From: Porticoccaceae bacterium UBA4026
GTDB taxonomy: Bacteria > Pseudomonadota > Gammaproteobacteria > Pseudomonadales > Porticoccaceae
Reading direction: 5' to 3'
DNA: 64,000 bases
NCBI GenBank assembly: GCA_002382445.1
Contig: DGAQ01000002.1
Location: forward strand, 514-64,513
How positions within the stretch are numbered: position 1 is the first letter of the stretch; each line of letters opens with the position of its first letter. A model generated the notes under the pieces. That model did no database searches. It was not told where the DNA came from and worked only from the letters and a program-made list of their open reading frames with translations. The position numbers and the translations under genes are program-made. This document shows positions 1 to 11,210 of the stretch, one piece after another.

Positions 1-135
1 ATGAAAAGAACATTTCAACCCAGCAATCTGAAGCGTAAGCGGACTCACGGGTTTAGAGCGCGCATGGCTACACCGGGCGGTCGTGCAGTATTAAACCGTC
101 GGCGTGCAAAAGGCCGCAAGCGTCTTTCAGCGTAA
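1..135 (+). CDS. rpmH: 50S ribosomal protein L34
   Basis: A 44-residue, very basic protein that opens with [18 protein letters not shown] and ends in [11 protein letters not shown]. This is the full usual length and signature of bacterial L34, a small protein of the large ribosomal subunit. The ATG is the first base of the window, so promoter and ribosome-binding site lie outside. rnpA starts three bases after the stop, the usual rpmH-rnpA coupling. The gene reads toward dnaA, whereas in most bacteria it reads away from it. Confidence 0.97.
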   Translation: MKRTFQPSNLKRKRTHGFRARMATPGGRAVLNRRRAKGRKRLSA

Positions 136-138
136 GGT

Positions 139-522
139 TTGGGCTACTTGCCCAACTTAACTTTTAGTAAAGACAAACGATTGCTTAAGGCCTCTGAATT
201 TCAAGAGGTCTTCGATACCAATACCTTTAAGATTGCACACCCTAAGCTGTTGATGCTCGCAAAATTTAATGATCGTGAGAAGTCAAGATTGGGTTTGGTG
301 GTGGGTAAAAAGAACATCCCTTCAGCCGTTGATCGTAATTACGTTAAGAGAATAGTACGCGAGACATTTAGGTTGGAGTACTTTATTCAGCCAATTGATG
401 TGGTTTTTTTAGCGAGAAAAGACGCTCACAAGCTTAGCTCCGAAGATATGACCTTGTTGTTGCAACAGTCTTGGTGCAGACTTCAGCAGCGCTGCGGTAA
501 GAAAGAGAAAAATAATGCGTAA
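139..522 (+). CDS. rnpA: Ribonuclease P protein component
   Basis: A 127-residue basic protein, the protein subunit that helps RNase P RNA bind and cleave precursor tRNA 5' leaders. The conserved RNR motif is visible as [13 protein letters not shown] at residues 66-78, and the LGLVVGKK strand precedes it. Length fits the family (about 110-135). The start is a TTG three bases after the rpmH stop; there is no in-frame ATG before the conserved [15 protein letters not shown] segment. The 3' end overlaps yidD by 8 bases, which suggests translational coupling. Confidence 0.95.
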   Translation: MGYLPNLTFSKDKRLLKASEFQEVFDTNTFKIAHPKLLMLAKFNDREKSRLGLVVGKKNIPSAVDRNYVKRIVRETFRLEYFIQPIDVVFLARKDAHKLSSEDMTLLLQQSWCRLQQRCGKKEKNNA

Positions 523-739
523 ACTGGCCCTTGTGGGCATTCGATTCTACCAACGAGCAATTAGCCCGCTACTTGGCAATAACTGTCGATTTCACCCGAC
601 TTGCTCTTGTTATGCAGAGGAAGCGTTTGATCGATTTGGGTTTATTAAAGGTAGTTATTTAACAATATTAAGGATCCTCAAGTGCCATCCTTTTCATCCC
701 GGCGGCTTTGATCCAGTTGAGGATGACAAGGTGGTTTAA
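515..739 (+). CDS. yidD: Membrane protein insertion efficiency factor YidD
   Basis: A 74-residue protein of the YidD family, a membrane-associated helper for YidC-dependent insertion of inner-membrane proteins. The family pattern is clear: an amphipathic N-terminus ([15 protein letters not shown]), then [16 protein letters not shown] with Cys24, Cys30 and Cys32, and later [13 protein letters not shown] with Cys57. It overlaps rnpA by 8 bases and precedes yidC by 38 bases, the standard order. Length is typical. Confidence 0.95.
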   Translation: MRKLALVGIRFYQRAISPLLGNNCRFHPTCSCYAEEAFDRFGFIKGSYLTILRILKCHPFHPGGFDPVEDDKVV

Positions 740-777
740 GCACCCCCCTATAAAAACCAAAAAGAGTTATAAAGAGT

Positions 778-2451
778 ATGGATTGGCAAAAAACAGTTTT
801 GATCGCGGGTATGGCTATTGTTGCGTGGATGTTGGTTATTCAATGGAATCAGTTTCAAGACGAACAGCGAGCGCTTGCGCTTACTAGCGCACCACCGGTA
901 ACAAGCTATCGACCAGATGCCGGTATCACAGCCTCTTTTGACAGCGATGAGCTAGATTCAGAGTTGCCGCTACTACTAGTACCCGCAGTGACTCCAAAAG
1001 CAAATAATGAGCTGCAAAGAAATCTTATAACCGTAAAAAACAATGTTATTGAGTTGGTTATTGACACTCTCGGTGGCGATATAGTCAGTGCCAAGCTATT
1101 GAAGCATTTAGATAAAATGCCTAAGGATGGTGGTCAACCGCTCGCTATTCTACAACAAAATAATCTGGCGACGTACGTTGCAAGAAGCGGTCTGATTGGT
1201 CCAAATGCCACAGATAAAAATAAAGACAGGCCGCAATTTTCTTCTTCAAGCAGACTATATGAAATACAAGATAACCAAGAAGAAATGAATGTCGACTTAA
1301 CGTTCAATATGGATGGCGTGAGAATCGTTAAGCGGTTTCAACTTAGCCAAGACGGCTATGATGTCAGCGTTCAATACTTAATTAGTAACCTAACTAATTC
1401 AGAGTTTAATGCTAGTTTTTATGGTCAAATAAAGCGCGACTCACAACCGCCCGCGGGCAGTTCTAGTGGGTTGGGCGTGCAACCATTCTTGGGTGCAGCG
1501 CTGCGTGAGCCTGAAAAGAACTATGCAAAGTATAAGTTTAGTGAGATTGAAGAGCAGAGTGTTAAGACCTCTATTACTGGTGGTTGGATAACAATGGTGC
1601 AGCATTACTTTATTAGTGCTTGGGTTCCACCAGTTAATGATCAAAATAGATATGAGCTTCGAAAAGTGAAAGACGAAGATATGTATTTGGTGAGTGTTAT
1701 TGGGGCACCTATTGTTGTTGCGGCGGGCCAGTCTGGCAGCTATGAGGCGATATTTTACGTTGGACCAAAGGATCAAGCGGAGCTCTCAAATCTAGCTGAA
1801 TATCTTGATTTAACTGTTGACTATGGGTTTTTGTGGATGGTTGGGAAGCCTATATTCATTGCCATGCAAGCTATTCATGGTGTTGTTGGTAATTGGGGTT
1901 GGTCGATTATTTTATTAACCCTACTCATAAAATTGATTTTGTTTCCGCTGTCAGCAGCTAGCCTCAAGTCAATGGCAAAAATGAGGAATTTACAGCCACA
2001 GATGGTCCGATTGAAAGAGTTGTATGGCGATGATCGGCAGAAGATGTCTCAAGAGACGATGAGTTTGTATAAGAAAGAGAAGGTTAATCCGGCGGGGGGT
2101 TGTTTCCCAATGTTGCTGCAAATGCCGGTGTTTTTATCTCTTTATTGGGTTCTATTAGAGTCGGTAGAGATCCGCCACGCGCCTTGGGTGCTTTGGATTC
2201 AGGATTTATCAGCTAAGGACCCTTACTTTATATTGCCGTTAATTATGGGAGCGAGCATGTTTTTTATGCAAAAAATGCAACCTATGCCAACCGATCCAAT
2301 GCAGGCCAAAGTAATGCAGTTTATGCCGATTGGCTTCACGTTTTTGTTTATGACGTTTCCGTCTGGACTGGTCCTTTATTGGACGGTTAATAATTTATTA
2401 TCAATGGCTCAGCAGTGGTATGTTAATAGTCAGCTAATTAAGAAGAATTAA
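778..2451 (+). CDS. yidC: Membrane protein insertase YidC
   Basis: A 557-residue Gram-negative type YidC (Oxa1 superfamily), which inserts and folds inner-membrane proteins alone or with SecYEG. Residues about 6-25 form the first membrane segment. A large periplasmic P1 domain follows to about residue 350, then the conserved five-helix insertase core beginning at NWGWSIILLTLLIKLILFPL. The next segment, SMAKMRNLQPQM, is the cytoplasmic C1 region. The hydrophilic-groove position that is Arg in E. coli is Lys here, which I recall also for Pseudomonas-type proteins. The C-terminus is short and basic (SQLIKKN). Confidence 0.97.
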   Translation: MDWQKTVLIAGMAIVAWMLVIQWNQFQDEQRALALTSAPPVTSYRPDAGITASFDSDELDSELPLLLVPAVTPKANNELQRNLITVKNNVIELVIDTLGGDIVSAKLLKHLDKMPKDGGQPLAILQQNNLATYVARSGLIGPNATDKNKDRPQFSSSSRLYEIQDNQEEMNVDLTFNMDGVRIVKRFQLSQDGYDVSVQYLISNLTNSEFNASFYGQIKRDSQPPAGSSSGLGVQPFLGAALREPEKNYAKYKFSEIEEQSVKTSITGGWITMVQHYFISAWVPPVNDQNRYELRKVKDEDMYLVSVIGAPIVVAAGQSGSYEAIFYVGPKDQAELSNLAEYLDLTVDYGFLWMVGKPIFIAMQAIHGVVGNWGWSIILLTLLIKLILFPLSAASLKSMAKMRNLQPQMVRLKELYGDDRQKMSQETMSLYKKEKVNPAGGCFPMLLQMPVFLSLYWVLLESVEIRHAPWVLWIQDLSAKDPYFILPLIMGASMFFMQKMQPMPTDPMQAKVMQFMPIGFTFLFMTFPSGLVLYWTVNNLLSMAQQWYVNSQLIKKN

Positions 2452-2506
2452 ATAAAGGTGGGACAAGGCGTCAGTGGGAGCCTTTTTTATCTGGCATACT
2501 TTTAAT

Positions 2507-3868
2507 ATGTTTCAAAACAACAAAGACACTATCGTTGCTATTGCCACCGCCACCGGCCGGAGTGGGGTTGGAGTGGTCCGCCTGTCTGGTTCAGACATGT
2601 TACCCTTTATTGACAGTCTAATAGGTAAGCCGTTGATGGCTAGGAGGGCAACCTATTGCATTTTCGGTGATTCCGTTGGAGACGCCATAGATGAGGGCGT
2701 AGCCTTGTATTTTCCGGGACCTTCCTCCTTTACTGGCGAAAGTATACTCGAGCTTCAAGGGCACGGGGGTATGGTGGTTCTCGACCGTTTGGTGCAGCGC
2801 TGTGTTGAACTGGGTGCCAGGTTGGCTCGGCCGGGCGAGTTTAGCGAGCGCGCTTTTTTCAACGATAAGATGGATTTAGCTCAAGCAGAGGCTATTGCGG
2901 ATCTAATTGATGCATCCTCTGTTGAGGCGGCTAGGTCGGCGGTCCGATCAATGCAGGGCGAGTTTTCACGGTTAATAAACGTACTTGTTGAGCAGATGAT
3001 CCAAGTAAGAATATTTGTCGAAGCAGCCATCGACTTTCCAGAAGAGGAAATAGATTTCCTTCAAGATAAAGCGTTGGTTGTAAACCTAGATCAGTTGGCT
3101 GCTGATTTAGAAAAGGTGTTGGCCCAGGCTCAACAGGGCGCAATACTTAGAGATGGCCTGACCGTGGTGCTTGCTGGGAGGCCTAATGCTGGAAAGTCTA
3201 GCCTCTTAAACGCATTGGCGGGTAATAATGCGGCGATTGTCACTTCTGTTCCGGGCACCACAAGAGATGTGTTGAGAGAGCGAATTACCTTAGGCGGATT
3301 GCCTCTCAATATTATTGACACCGCGGGGCTTCGAGATAGTGACAATGAGATAGAACAGGAGGGTGTGCGCCGAGCATGGAAAGAAATAGCCGGTGCGGAC
3401 CAAATACTATTTTTAGCTGATGCTACAGAAACACCCAACCCAAACTTGAAGGATCTGTGGCCAGAGTATTTTCAGCTATACCCAGGTTCAACTCAGGCGG
3501 TTACCCTATTACTAAACAAAATTGATTTGTCTGGCCATAGCCCCGGTATGATCGACGCGACTACGATCGCGATTTCAGCAAAAGATAAGAGTGGTTTTGA
3601 TGCTCTTGGGTTACACCTGCAAACTACGATTGGCTACTTGGGGCATGCGGAGGGACTTTTTTCGGCGCGCCGCCGGCATTTGGTTGCCCTGCAAAATGCA
3701 TCGACATTGGTTCAAAATGGCATACAACAACTGAAAGGCGCCGGCGCTGGAGAATTACTTGCCGAAGATTTACGGCAGGCACAAAATGAGCTGTCGGAAA
3801 TTACTGGGCAATTTACGCCCGATGATCTTCTTGGCCGTATTTTCTCTTCCTTCTGCATAGGAAAGTGA
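2507..3868 (+). CDS. mnmE: tRNA uridine-5-carboxymethylaminomethyl modification GTPase MnmE
   Basis: A 453-residue GTPase that works with MnmG to modify the wobble uridine (cmnm5U34) of several tRNAs. An N-terminal tetrahydrofolate-binding domain starts at DTIVAIATATGRSGVGVVRL. The G domain shows the P-loop GRPNAGKSS at residues 224-232, then VPGTTRD, DTAGLR and NKID. The C-terminus ends in the invariant FCIGK with the catalytic-type Cys. I chose the ATG at 2507 because the protein then matches the usual 450-455 residues; an in-frame GTG at 2474 would add 11 unrelated residues. The TGA stop lies within a terminator-like stem. mnmG is not adjacent; an origin-like gap and dnaA follow instead. 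Confidence 0.96.
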   Translation: MFQNNKDTIVAIATATGRSGVGVVRLSGSDMLPFIDSLIGKPLMARRATYCIFGDSVGDAIDEGVALYFPGPSSFTGESILELQGHGGMVVLDRLVQRCVELGARLARPGEFSERAFFNDKMDLAQAEAIADLIDASSVEAARSAVRSMQGEFSRLINVLVEQMIQVRIFVEAAIDFPEEEIDFLQDKALVVNLDQLAADLEKVLAQAQQGAILRDGLTVVLAGRPNAGKSSLLNALAGNNAAIVTSVPGTTRDVLRERITLGGLPLNIIDTAGLRDSDNEIEQEGVRRAWKEIAGADQILFLADATETPNPNLKDLWPEYFQLYPGSTQAVTLLLNKIDLSGHSPGMIDATTIAISAKDKSGFDALGLHLQTTIGYLGHAEGLFSARRRHLVALQNASTLVQNGIQQLKGAGAGELLAEDLRQAQNELSEITGQFTPDDLLGRIFSSFCIGK

Positions 3869-3900
3869 CCAAAAACGGTTTTTAGGTCACGTTATTTTCT
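3865..3900 (+). terminator. Probable intrinsic terminator of the rpmH-mnmE operon
   Basis: The stem GTGACC (3865-3870) pairs perfectly with GGTCAC (3885-3890). Inside it AAAAA (3871-3875) can pair with TTTTT (3879-3883), leaving a CGG loop and one bulged A. The sequence GTTATTTTCT follows. The mnmE stop codon sits in the left arm. The U-tract is imperfect, so efficiency is uncertain, but the position at the end of the operon and at the border of the origin region supports the call. Confidence 0.65.
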
Positions 3901-3973
3901 CGCGCTATCGCTTTCCTCTTTGATCTCCCCCCCAAAAAAGATAAACACGGTTTCTTAACTGTATATACACAGG

Positions 3974-3982
3974 TTATCCACA
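3974..3982 (+). promoter_or_regulatory. DnaA box (perfect TTATCCACA)
   Basis: Exact match to the high-affinity DnaA-binding 9-mer TTATCCACA, 328 bases before the dnaA start codon. It points toward the AT-rich segment and is followed after about ten bases by overlapping TGATCA palindromes. Confidence 0.85.
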
Positions 3983-4107
3983 AATGCTGATCAAAAAATG
4001 ATCATTTTTAAGATTTTTATTGTTAGTAAAAAAAAGATTGCTTTTAATTAAGTTGTTGTTTTTAATGATAATTATAAAATTATTAAATAAGAGATCGTTT
4101 TTTTAAT

Positions 4108-4116
4108 TGTGGATAA
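4108..4116 (-). promoter_or_regulatory. DnaA box (perfect, inverted)
   Basis: TGTGGATAA on the + strand, the exact reverse complement of TTATCCACA. Together with the box at 3974 it flanks the most AT-rich part of the gap in inverted orientation. It lies 185 bases before dnaA and could also act in dnaA autorepression. Confidence 0.85.
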
Positions 4117-4301
4117 TGTTGGTTTTGTTATATACACTTTGGTTAAAGCAGGAATAACTTATATTTTTTGCAGATCAATGGTTTTTAATTTTAGCGGGGA
4201 TAAGTTGACATCTAAATTACGCAAAATAGCTTATTTTTTCTGGGTTGTGATAGCCCATAAAGGTATGCTTTTCATCGCCCGCAAGTCTAAGGATTTCAGT
4301 A

Positions 4302-5717
4302 ATGGAATCTAATGTAGATACGATGGCTTGGGCTGAATGCCAGACCATGCTCCGAAGTGAATTACCCGAGCAGCAATACAACACATGGATTCGCCCCCTT
4401 ACTATTCAGTCTGCAGAGGGTGCCTTTGATATGCGGTTGTTGGCGCCAAATCGATTCATAGAAGATTGGGTTAAGAATAAGTTTTTATCTAGGATTGAAG
4501 AGTTGCTCGCCCAGTTGGGTGGTCGGTCGGTTAAAGTTGATATAGCGGTTAGTCGTGTAGATTTAAATGGGTTTCGTGCGAGCGCTGTATTACATCAAAC
4601 GTCTATTCCGGCGGCGCAAGCTGAGCTAAGCGAGCCTTCGAGGAATAATTTTATAGCGGCACCTGCCATCATAAAGTCTGCGGCAGAGGGTAGTTTAAAG
4701 ACGAATCTTAATAGAAACTTCACCTTTGATAGTTTTGTAGAGGGGAAATCAAACCAATTGGCATTTGCCGCCGCGCGGCAGGTTGCTGAAAACCCCGGGG
4801 GTTCATATAATCCGCTATTTATTTATGGTGGGGTTGGACTTGGCAAGACGCATTTAATGCATGCGGTGGGTCATGCCATGCGAGCGAAAAATCCCGACGC
4901 GAAAATCGTTTATTTGCACTCTGAAAGGTTTGTTGCAGACATGGTTAAGGCCTTACAGCTGAAGGCGATAGATGAGTTCAAACAGTTTTACCGATCGGTA
5001 GATGCTTTGTTAATAGACGATATTCAGTTTTTCTCTGGCAAAGAGCGCTCTCAGGAGGAGTTTTTCCATACCTACAACGCGTTACTGGAGGGAGGGCAAC
5101 AGATGATTTTGACCTGTGATCGATACCCTAAAGAAATAGATGGTGTTGAGGAGCGACTGAAATCTAGATTTGGCTGGGGCCTTACTGTTGCGGTTGAGCC
5201 TCCTGAGCTTGAAACTAGAGCGGCTATTTTGATTAACAAGGCGGAGCAGACGGGTATGGCTCTCTCTAAGGACGCCGCGTTCTTTATAGCGCAGAGGATT
5301 CGTTCGAATGTGAGAGAGTTAGAGGGCGCTTTGAAGCGGGTAATGGCACATGCTCAGTTTACGGGTCGAGTTATAGACATTGATTTAATTCGGGAATCTC
5401 TCAAAGACTTATTGGCACTCCAGGATAAGCTAGTTACCATAGACAATATTCAAAGGGTGGTGGCTGATTACTACAAACTTAAGATGTCCGACATGCTTTC
5501 CAAAAGGCGTAGTCGGTCGGTAGCGCGACCTAGGCAGGTTGCTATGTCGATTGCTAAAGAATTAACGAGTCATAGCTTGCCAGAGATTGGCGAGTCATTT
5601 GGCGGTAGAGACCACACAACAGTATTACATGCTTGTCGGAAGGTTAAGGAGTTGGAGGGCGTGGACAGAGAAGTACAGAGAGATCTTAAGAATTTGTACA
5701 GAGCATTATCTACCTAA
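4302..5717 (+). CDS. dnaA: Chromosomal replication initiator protein DnaA
   Basis: A 471-residue AAA+ ATPase that binds DnaA boxes, opens the origin and loads DnaB. Domain I (about residues 1-90) begins [21 protein letters not shown] variable linker follows. The AAA+ domain has Walker A GGVGLGKT at residues 176-183 and Walker [10 protein letters not shown]. The C-terminal helix-turn-helix carries the DnaA signature [15 protein letters not shown]. Length is close to E. coli DnaA (467). An upstream in-frame extension has no support; the ATG at 4302 fits the family start. It is the first gene of the dnaA-dnaN-recF-gyrB series and lies next to perfect DnaA boxes, so autoregulation is likely. Confidence 0.98.
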   Translation: MESNVDTMAWAECQTMLRSELPEQQYNTWIRPLTIQSAEGAFDMRLLAPNRFIEDWVKNKFLSRIEELLAQLGGRSVKVDIAVSRVDLNGFRASAVLHQTSIPAAQAELSEPSRNNFIAAPAIIKSAAEGSLKTNLNRNFTFDSFVEGKSNQLAFAAARQVAENPGGSYNPLFIYGGVGLGKTHLMHAVGHAMRAKNPDAKIVYLHSERFVADMVKALQLKAIDEFKQFYRSVDALLIDDIQFFSGKERSQEEFFHTYNALLEGGQQMILTCDRYPKEIDGVEERLKSRFGWGLTVAVEPPELETRAAILINKAEQTGMALSKDAAFFIAQRIRSNVRELEGALKRVMAHAQFTGRVIDIDLIRESLKDLLALQDKLVTIDNIQRVVADYYKLKMSDMLSKRRSRSVARPRQVAMSIAKELTSHSLPEIGESFGGRDHTTVLHACRKVKELEGVDREVQRDLKNLYRALST

Positions 5718-5763
5718 GGCCGTAGTCAACGAACATAAATAGAGTTGGAGATAATAGAGTATT

Positions 5764-6861
5764 ATGAAATTTAGCTTATCACGTGAAGCTTTTCTTAAGC
5801 CGTTACAGCTTGTTGTTGGTGTTGTAGAGCGGCGACAGACATTACCAATATTATCTAACGTGCTCTTGAGTTTAGAAAATAATCGTTTGTCTATAACGGG
5901 CACGGATCTTGAAGTCGAAATAATCGGCTTTACCGACAGCGGATCTGAGGGCGAAGATGGGGAAATAACCGTTTCTGCTCGCAAGCTGGCTGATATTTGT
6001 CGATCATTGCCAGATGGCGCGCAAATTAGCTTTGCCAGCGGAGAAGGGAAAGCGACGCTCAAAAGTGGAAGAAGTAAATTCACTTTAGCGACTCTCCCGG
6101 CTAATGAATTTCCGTCAGTGGATGAGGGAGAAAAGACGGTAGAGTTCGTTGTTAATGGCAAGGTTCTTAAGGCCTTAATCGAAGCCACCTCCTTTGCTAT
6201 GGCGCAGCAGGACGTTCGGTATTACCTCAATGGTATGCTTTGGGAGCTAACCAATAATAATCTTAGGACCGTGGCTACAGATGGGCACCGAATGGCGCTT
6301 TGTGATGGTGCCTGTGACGTCTCTGTAGAGGAAACGATCTCAGCTATTTTGCCGCGTAAAGGAATAATTGAGCTATCTAGGTTGCTGGGGGAACACGAGG
6401 TTAGGGTTGCTATGGGTTCAAACCATATTCGCGTTACTGGGGAAGATTATTGCTTTACGTCAAAGCTAGTAGACGGCGCCTATCCTGATTATGACCGCGT
6501 GTTACCTAAAGGTGGGAATAAAGAGGTCATTGGAGACAGAGCGGAGCTTAAGCAAGCGTTTGGCCGCGCAGCTATACTGTCAAATGAGAAATACCGTGGA
6601 GTCCGTATCTTGCTATCCAGCGGCTCGGTAAAAATGGTCGCAAATAACCCCGAGCAGGAAGAGGCGGAGGAGGAGGTCTCTGTTAACTATACTGGAGATG
6701 ATCTTGAGATTGGATTTAATGTTAGTTATCTCCTTGATGTGCTTAATGTTATCTCAGGTCCTGAGGTGCGTATTACGCTCTCAAATTCCAATAGTAGCGC
6801 GCTGGTTAGCGGCGCAGTCGATAGCGGCGCCGTTTATGTTGTCATGCCAATGCGCCTCTAG
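5764..6861 (+). CDS. dnaN: DNA polymerase III sliding clamp, beta subunit
   Basis: A 365-residue beta clamp, which dimerises into a ring around DNA and tethers polymerase III and many repair proteins. It starts MKFSLSREAFLKPLQLVVGV, shows RRQTLPILSNVLL early and ends in the conserved SGAVYVVMPMRL. The C-terminal MPMRL residues form part of the partner-binding cleft. Length matches the family (366 in E. coli). It lies 46 bases after dnaA and 42 before recF, same strand, the usual operon. Confidence 0.98.
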   Translation: MKFSLSREAFLKPLQLVVGVVERRQTLPILSNVLLSLENNRLSITGTDLEVEIIGFTDSGSEGEDGEITVSARKLADICRSLPDGAQISFASGEGKATLKSGRSKFTLATLPANEFPSVDEGEKTVEFVVNGKVLKALIEATSFAMAQQDVRYYLNGMLWELTNNNLRTVATDGHRMALCDGACDVSVEETISAILPRKGIIELSRLLGEHEVRVAMGSNHIRVTGEDYCFTSKLVDGAYPDYDRVLPKGGNKEVIGDRAELKQAFGRAAILSNEKYRGVRILLSSGSVKMVANNPEQEEAEEEVSVNYTGDDLEIGFNVSYLLDVLNVISGPEVRITLSNSNSSALVSGAVDSGAVYVVMPMRL

Positions 6862-6903
6862 GGTAGGGAGGCCGCTGGCGATAGGGCCAAAAAATGAGCG
6901 CAC

Positions 6904-8007
6904 ATGTATCTTTCAAGCATAGATATACATCAAGTACGAAACATCAAAAGCCTGCAGTTGGATTGCCACCCTGCTATTAATGTTATTTATGGCGCTAACG
7001 GTAGTGGTAAGACCAGCGTGCTGGAGGCTATTTATCTTTTGGGCCGAGGGCGGTCTTTTAAGCATCGTGATTTGCGCCTGGTGATTAACCATTTGTCTGA
7101 CGAGTTAGTGGTTTCGGCAAAGGTGGAGCGACAAAAGCCTGAAGGCAGCCATCGGTTGGGGGTCAGGCGTACAGCTAAGGGTCATTTTGAGGCTCGCCTT
7201 GACGGTAATGGATTGCAGTCAGCCGCGCAACTTGTTGAGGAGCTCCCCCTACAACTGATAGACGCCCATAGTTTTAATTTGCTGGAGGGCGGTGCCCTTC
7301 AGCGAAGGCAGTTTTTGGATTGGGGAGTGTTCCACGTGGAACATTCCTATACGGACTTGTGGCGGCGATTTCAAAAAGCATTAAAACAGCGGAATCAACT
7401 ACTTCGTCATGGTAGAATAGACGAAGATTCATTGCGCGCATGGACCAGAGAGCTTATACCGCTGAGTGAGGAGATAACTCGCCACCGCACGGCTTATTTG
7501 GGCGGGCTGGTAGAGCACGTGAAAGCTGTTTCTAAAGTGCTCGATGGGCTAGGGGATTTAAGCTTTGAGTATTACCAAGGGTGGGCCGATGGGGCCAGCC
7601 TTGCCGGCGTTATGGATGCGGACCGGGGGAGGGATGTGGCGGTAGGGACTACTAGCCACGGAGCTCATAAGGCGGACATGAAAATTAAGGTAGACGGGGT
7701 GTTGGCGTCAGACTGCTTGTCCCGTGGCCAGATCAAGCTGCTTGTTTATGCCTTGAAGCTAGCGCAGGCGACCTTTTATAGGGGTAAAACGGGAGAGTCT
7801 TGTTTGTTTTTGCTGGACGACCTGCCGGCAGAGCTCGATTACCATCATCGCCAGCAGATTGTCGGGTTCTTGAGGGGGTTGGACTGCCAGGTATTTATGA
7901 CCGGCGTGGATAAAAGAGATTTTCAGGTGTTGGTGGAGGGGATGGCACATCATATGTTCCACGTGGAACATGGTGTTGCTACAAAAAGCGAGATAATGGG
8001 AAGCTAA
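6904..8007 (+). CDS. recF: DNA replication and repair protein RecF
   Basis: A 367-residue SMC-like ATPase that helps load RecA at single-strand gaps. Walker A is GANGSGKT around residues 30-37, the signature-like LSRGQIKLL is in the C-terminal half, and Walker B is LFLLDDLPAELD. The gene encodes two FHVEH peptides (VFHVEHS, about residues 142-148, and MFHVEHG near the C-terminus). Each is the translation of a perfect parS-type palindrome, so the coding sequence is shaped by a DNA-binding site. The second lies in a C-terminal tail that may exist mainly to carry it. gyrB starts six bases downstream. Confidence 0.96.
   Translation: MYLSSIDIHQVRNIKSLQLDCHPAINVIYGANGSGKTSVLEAIYLLGRGRSFKHRDLRLVINHLSDELVVSAKVERQKPEGSHRLGVRRTAKGHFEARLDGNGLQSAAQLVEELPLQLIDAHSFNLLEGGALQRRQFLDWGVFHVEHSYTDLWRRFQKALKQRNQLLRHGRIDEDSLRAWTRELIPLSEEITRHRTAYLGGLVEHVKAVSKVLDGLGDLSFEYYQGWADGASLAGVMDADRGRDVAVGTTSHGAHKADMKIKVDGVLASDCLSRGQIKLLVYALKLAQATFYRGKTGESCLFLLDDLPAELDYHHRQQIVGFLRGLDCQVFMTGVDKRDFQVLVEGMAHHMFHVEHGVATKSEIMGS
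7328..7343. promoter_or_regulatory. parS site (ParB-binding palindrome) inside recF
   Basis: TGTTCCACGTGGAACA, a perfect 16-base palindrome identical to the chromosomal parS sequence I know from Pseudomonas. ParB binds such sites near the origin to drive chromosome segregation with ParA and to load SMC/MukB-type condensins. It lies about 3.2 kb from the DnaA boxes, a typical distance. parA and parB are not in the window. Confidence 0.88.
7955..7970. promoter_or_regulatory. Second parS site inside recF
   Basis: A second exact copy of TGTTCCACGTGGAACA, 627 bases after the first and near the 3' end of recF. Two perfect copies in one gene, both in the reading frame that gives FHVEH, make chance very unlikely. 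ParB spreading from here would cover recF and gyrB. Confidence 0.88.
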
Positions 8008-10428
<2,421 letters not shown>

Positions 10429-10472
10429 GGGTGCTTTGAGGAGGAAAGGCAGGGAGATAGTTGCCGCGCGTG

Positions 10473-11210
10473 CTACTTAAGCGAGCTATCAATCCAGGAC
10501 CGCGCGGTTTCCGTCAATTCTCGAGCACTATTATTCGAGGCATCAATTGCCGGTCCGATGTTTAAGTAAACGGTGCCGGGATATTTGAGAAATCCGTGAA
10601 GAGTCCAGTGTTCACCAGCATTGTGAGACACGGGTAAAATAGGGACGCCTGCCAAAGCGGCTATTGCAGCTCCGCTACTTTTAAATTTTCCCAGCTCTCC
10701 GGGATCCATTCTCGTCCCCTCGGGGTAAATAACAACCTTGAGCCCCTCGTCTAAGCGCGATTTACCCTGTTTCAGTACTTGCCGAATAGCCGCAGCGGGC
10801 TTGGCTCGTTTGATAGCAATGGGACGCAAAAGCGCTAAGGTCCAACCGAAAAGGGGTATCCAAAGCAACTCACGTTTTAACACAAAGCTGACCGGCTGGA
10901 ATAATCCTTGCAGATACAATGATTCCCACGCGCTTTGATGGTTGCTTAATATAACGCAAGCCCCCGCCGGGATGTGCTCGCGCCCTGTGACCTTCACATC
11001 AATATTACAAGTGAAACGCAGCCAAGATAGCGTCAAATAATTGCCCGCCGATGCCACTGCCTGTAACTGTTTATGCGCAAGGACGAACGACACACAACAG
11101 GCACAACTTATGAGCAGAATGATGGTAAAAAATCCCACATAGAAGGTGCTTGCGCGCAGAGCTAGCAAGGTCTTTTGTGTGGCGCTCAAAGTTCCATACC
11201 GGCTCATCAT
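10473..11210 (-). CDS. 1-acyl-sn-glycerol-3-phosphate acyltransferase (PlsC-like)
   Basis: A 245-residue PlsC/LPLAT-family protein expected to acylate lysophosphatidic acid to phosphatidic acid at the inner membrane. A hydrophobic N-terminal segment lies at about residues 22-45. Acyltransferase motif I is NHQSAWES at residues 90-97, an H-x4-E variant of the usual H-x4-D. Motif III is YPEGTR around residue 162. Its ATG overlaps the glyS stop by four bases (ATGA), so the two are coupled. In Pseudomonas the same position, convergent with gyrB, also holds such an acyltransferase, but there gmhB lies between it and glyS. Confidence 0.88.
   Translation of the reverse strand: MMSRYGTLSATQKTLLALRASTFYVGFFTIILLISCACCVSFVLAHKQLQAVASAGNYLTLSWLRFTCNIDVKVTGREHIPAGACVILSNHQSAWESLYLQGLFQPVSFVLKRELLWIPLFGWTLALLRPIAIKRAKPAAAIRQVLKQGKSRLDEGLKVVIYPEGTRMDPGELGKFKSSGAAIAALAGVPILPVSHNAGEHWTLHGFLKYPGTVYLNIGPAIDASNNSARELTETARSWIDSSLK

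Larger units (their letters stand above)
3901..4301. other. Candidate replication origin (oriC) between mnmE and dnaA
   Basis: A 400-base gap directly upstream of dnaA. It holds two perfect TTATCCACA DnaA boxes in opposite orientation (3974-3982 and 4108-4116) and a one-mismatch copy TTATATACA at 4128-4136. Between the perfect boxes lie about 125 bases of almost pure A+T, with runs such as AAAAAATGATCATTTTT, suited to strand opening. GATC sites occur at several points in the gap, which would matter if the host has Dam methylase. Only two perfect boxes is few for a gammaproteobacterial origin, so this could instead be mainly the dnaA autoregulatory promoter, with the origin to the left of rpmH. 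Confidence 0.65.

Noticed and set aside
4195..4203. CGGGGATAA as a further DnaA box
   Set aside because: Two mismatches to TTATCCACA in its reverse complement; too weak to count without binding data.
4109..4312. 67-codon + strand frame in the mnmE-dnaA gap
   Set aside because: It starts inside a perfect DnaA box, lies in AT-rich origin-like DNA, lacks a ribosome site and overlaps the dnaA start; its peptide resembles nothing known.
5775..5790. CACGTG at the start of dnaN as a third parS site
   Set aside because: Only the central six bases match; the flanks do not fit the TGTTC/GAACA arms.
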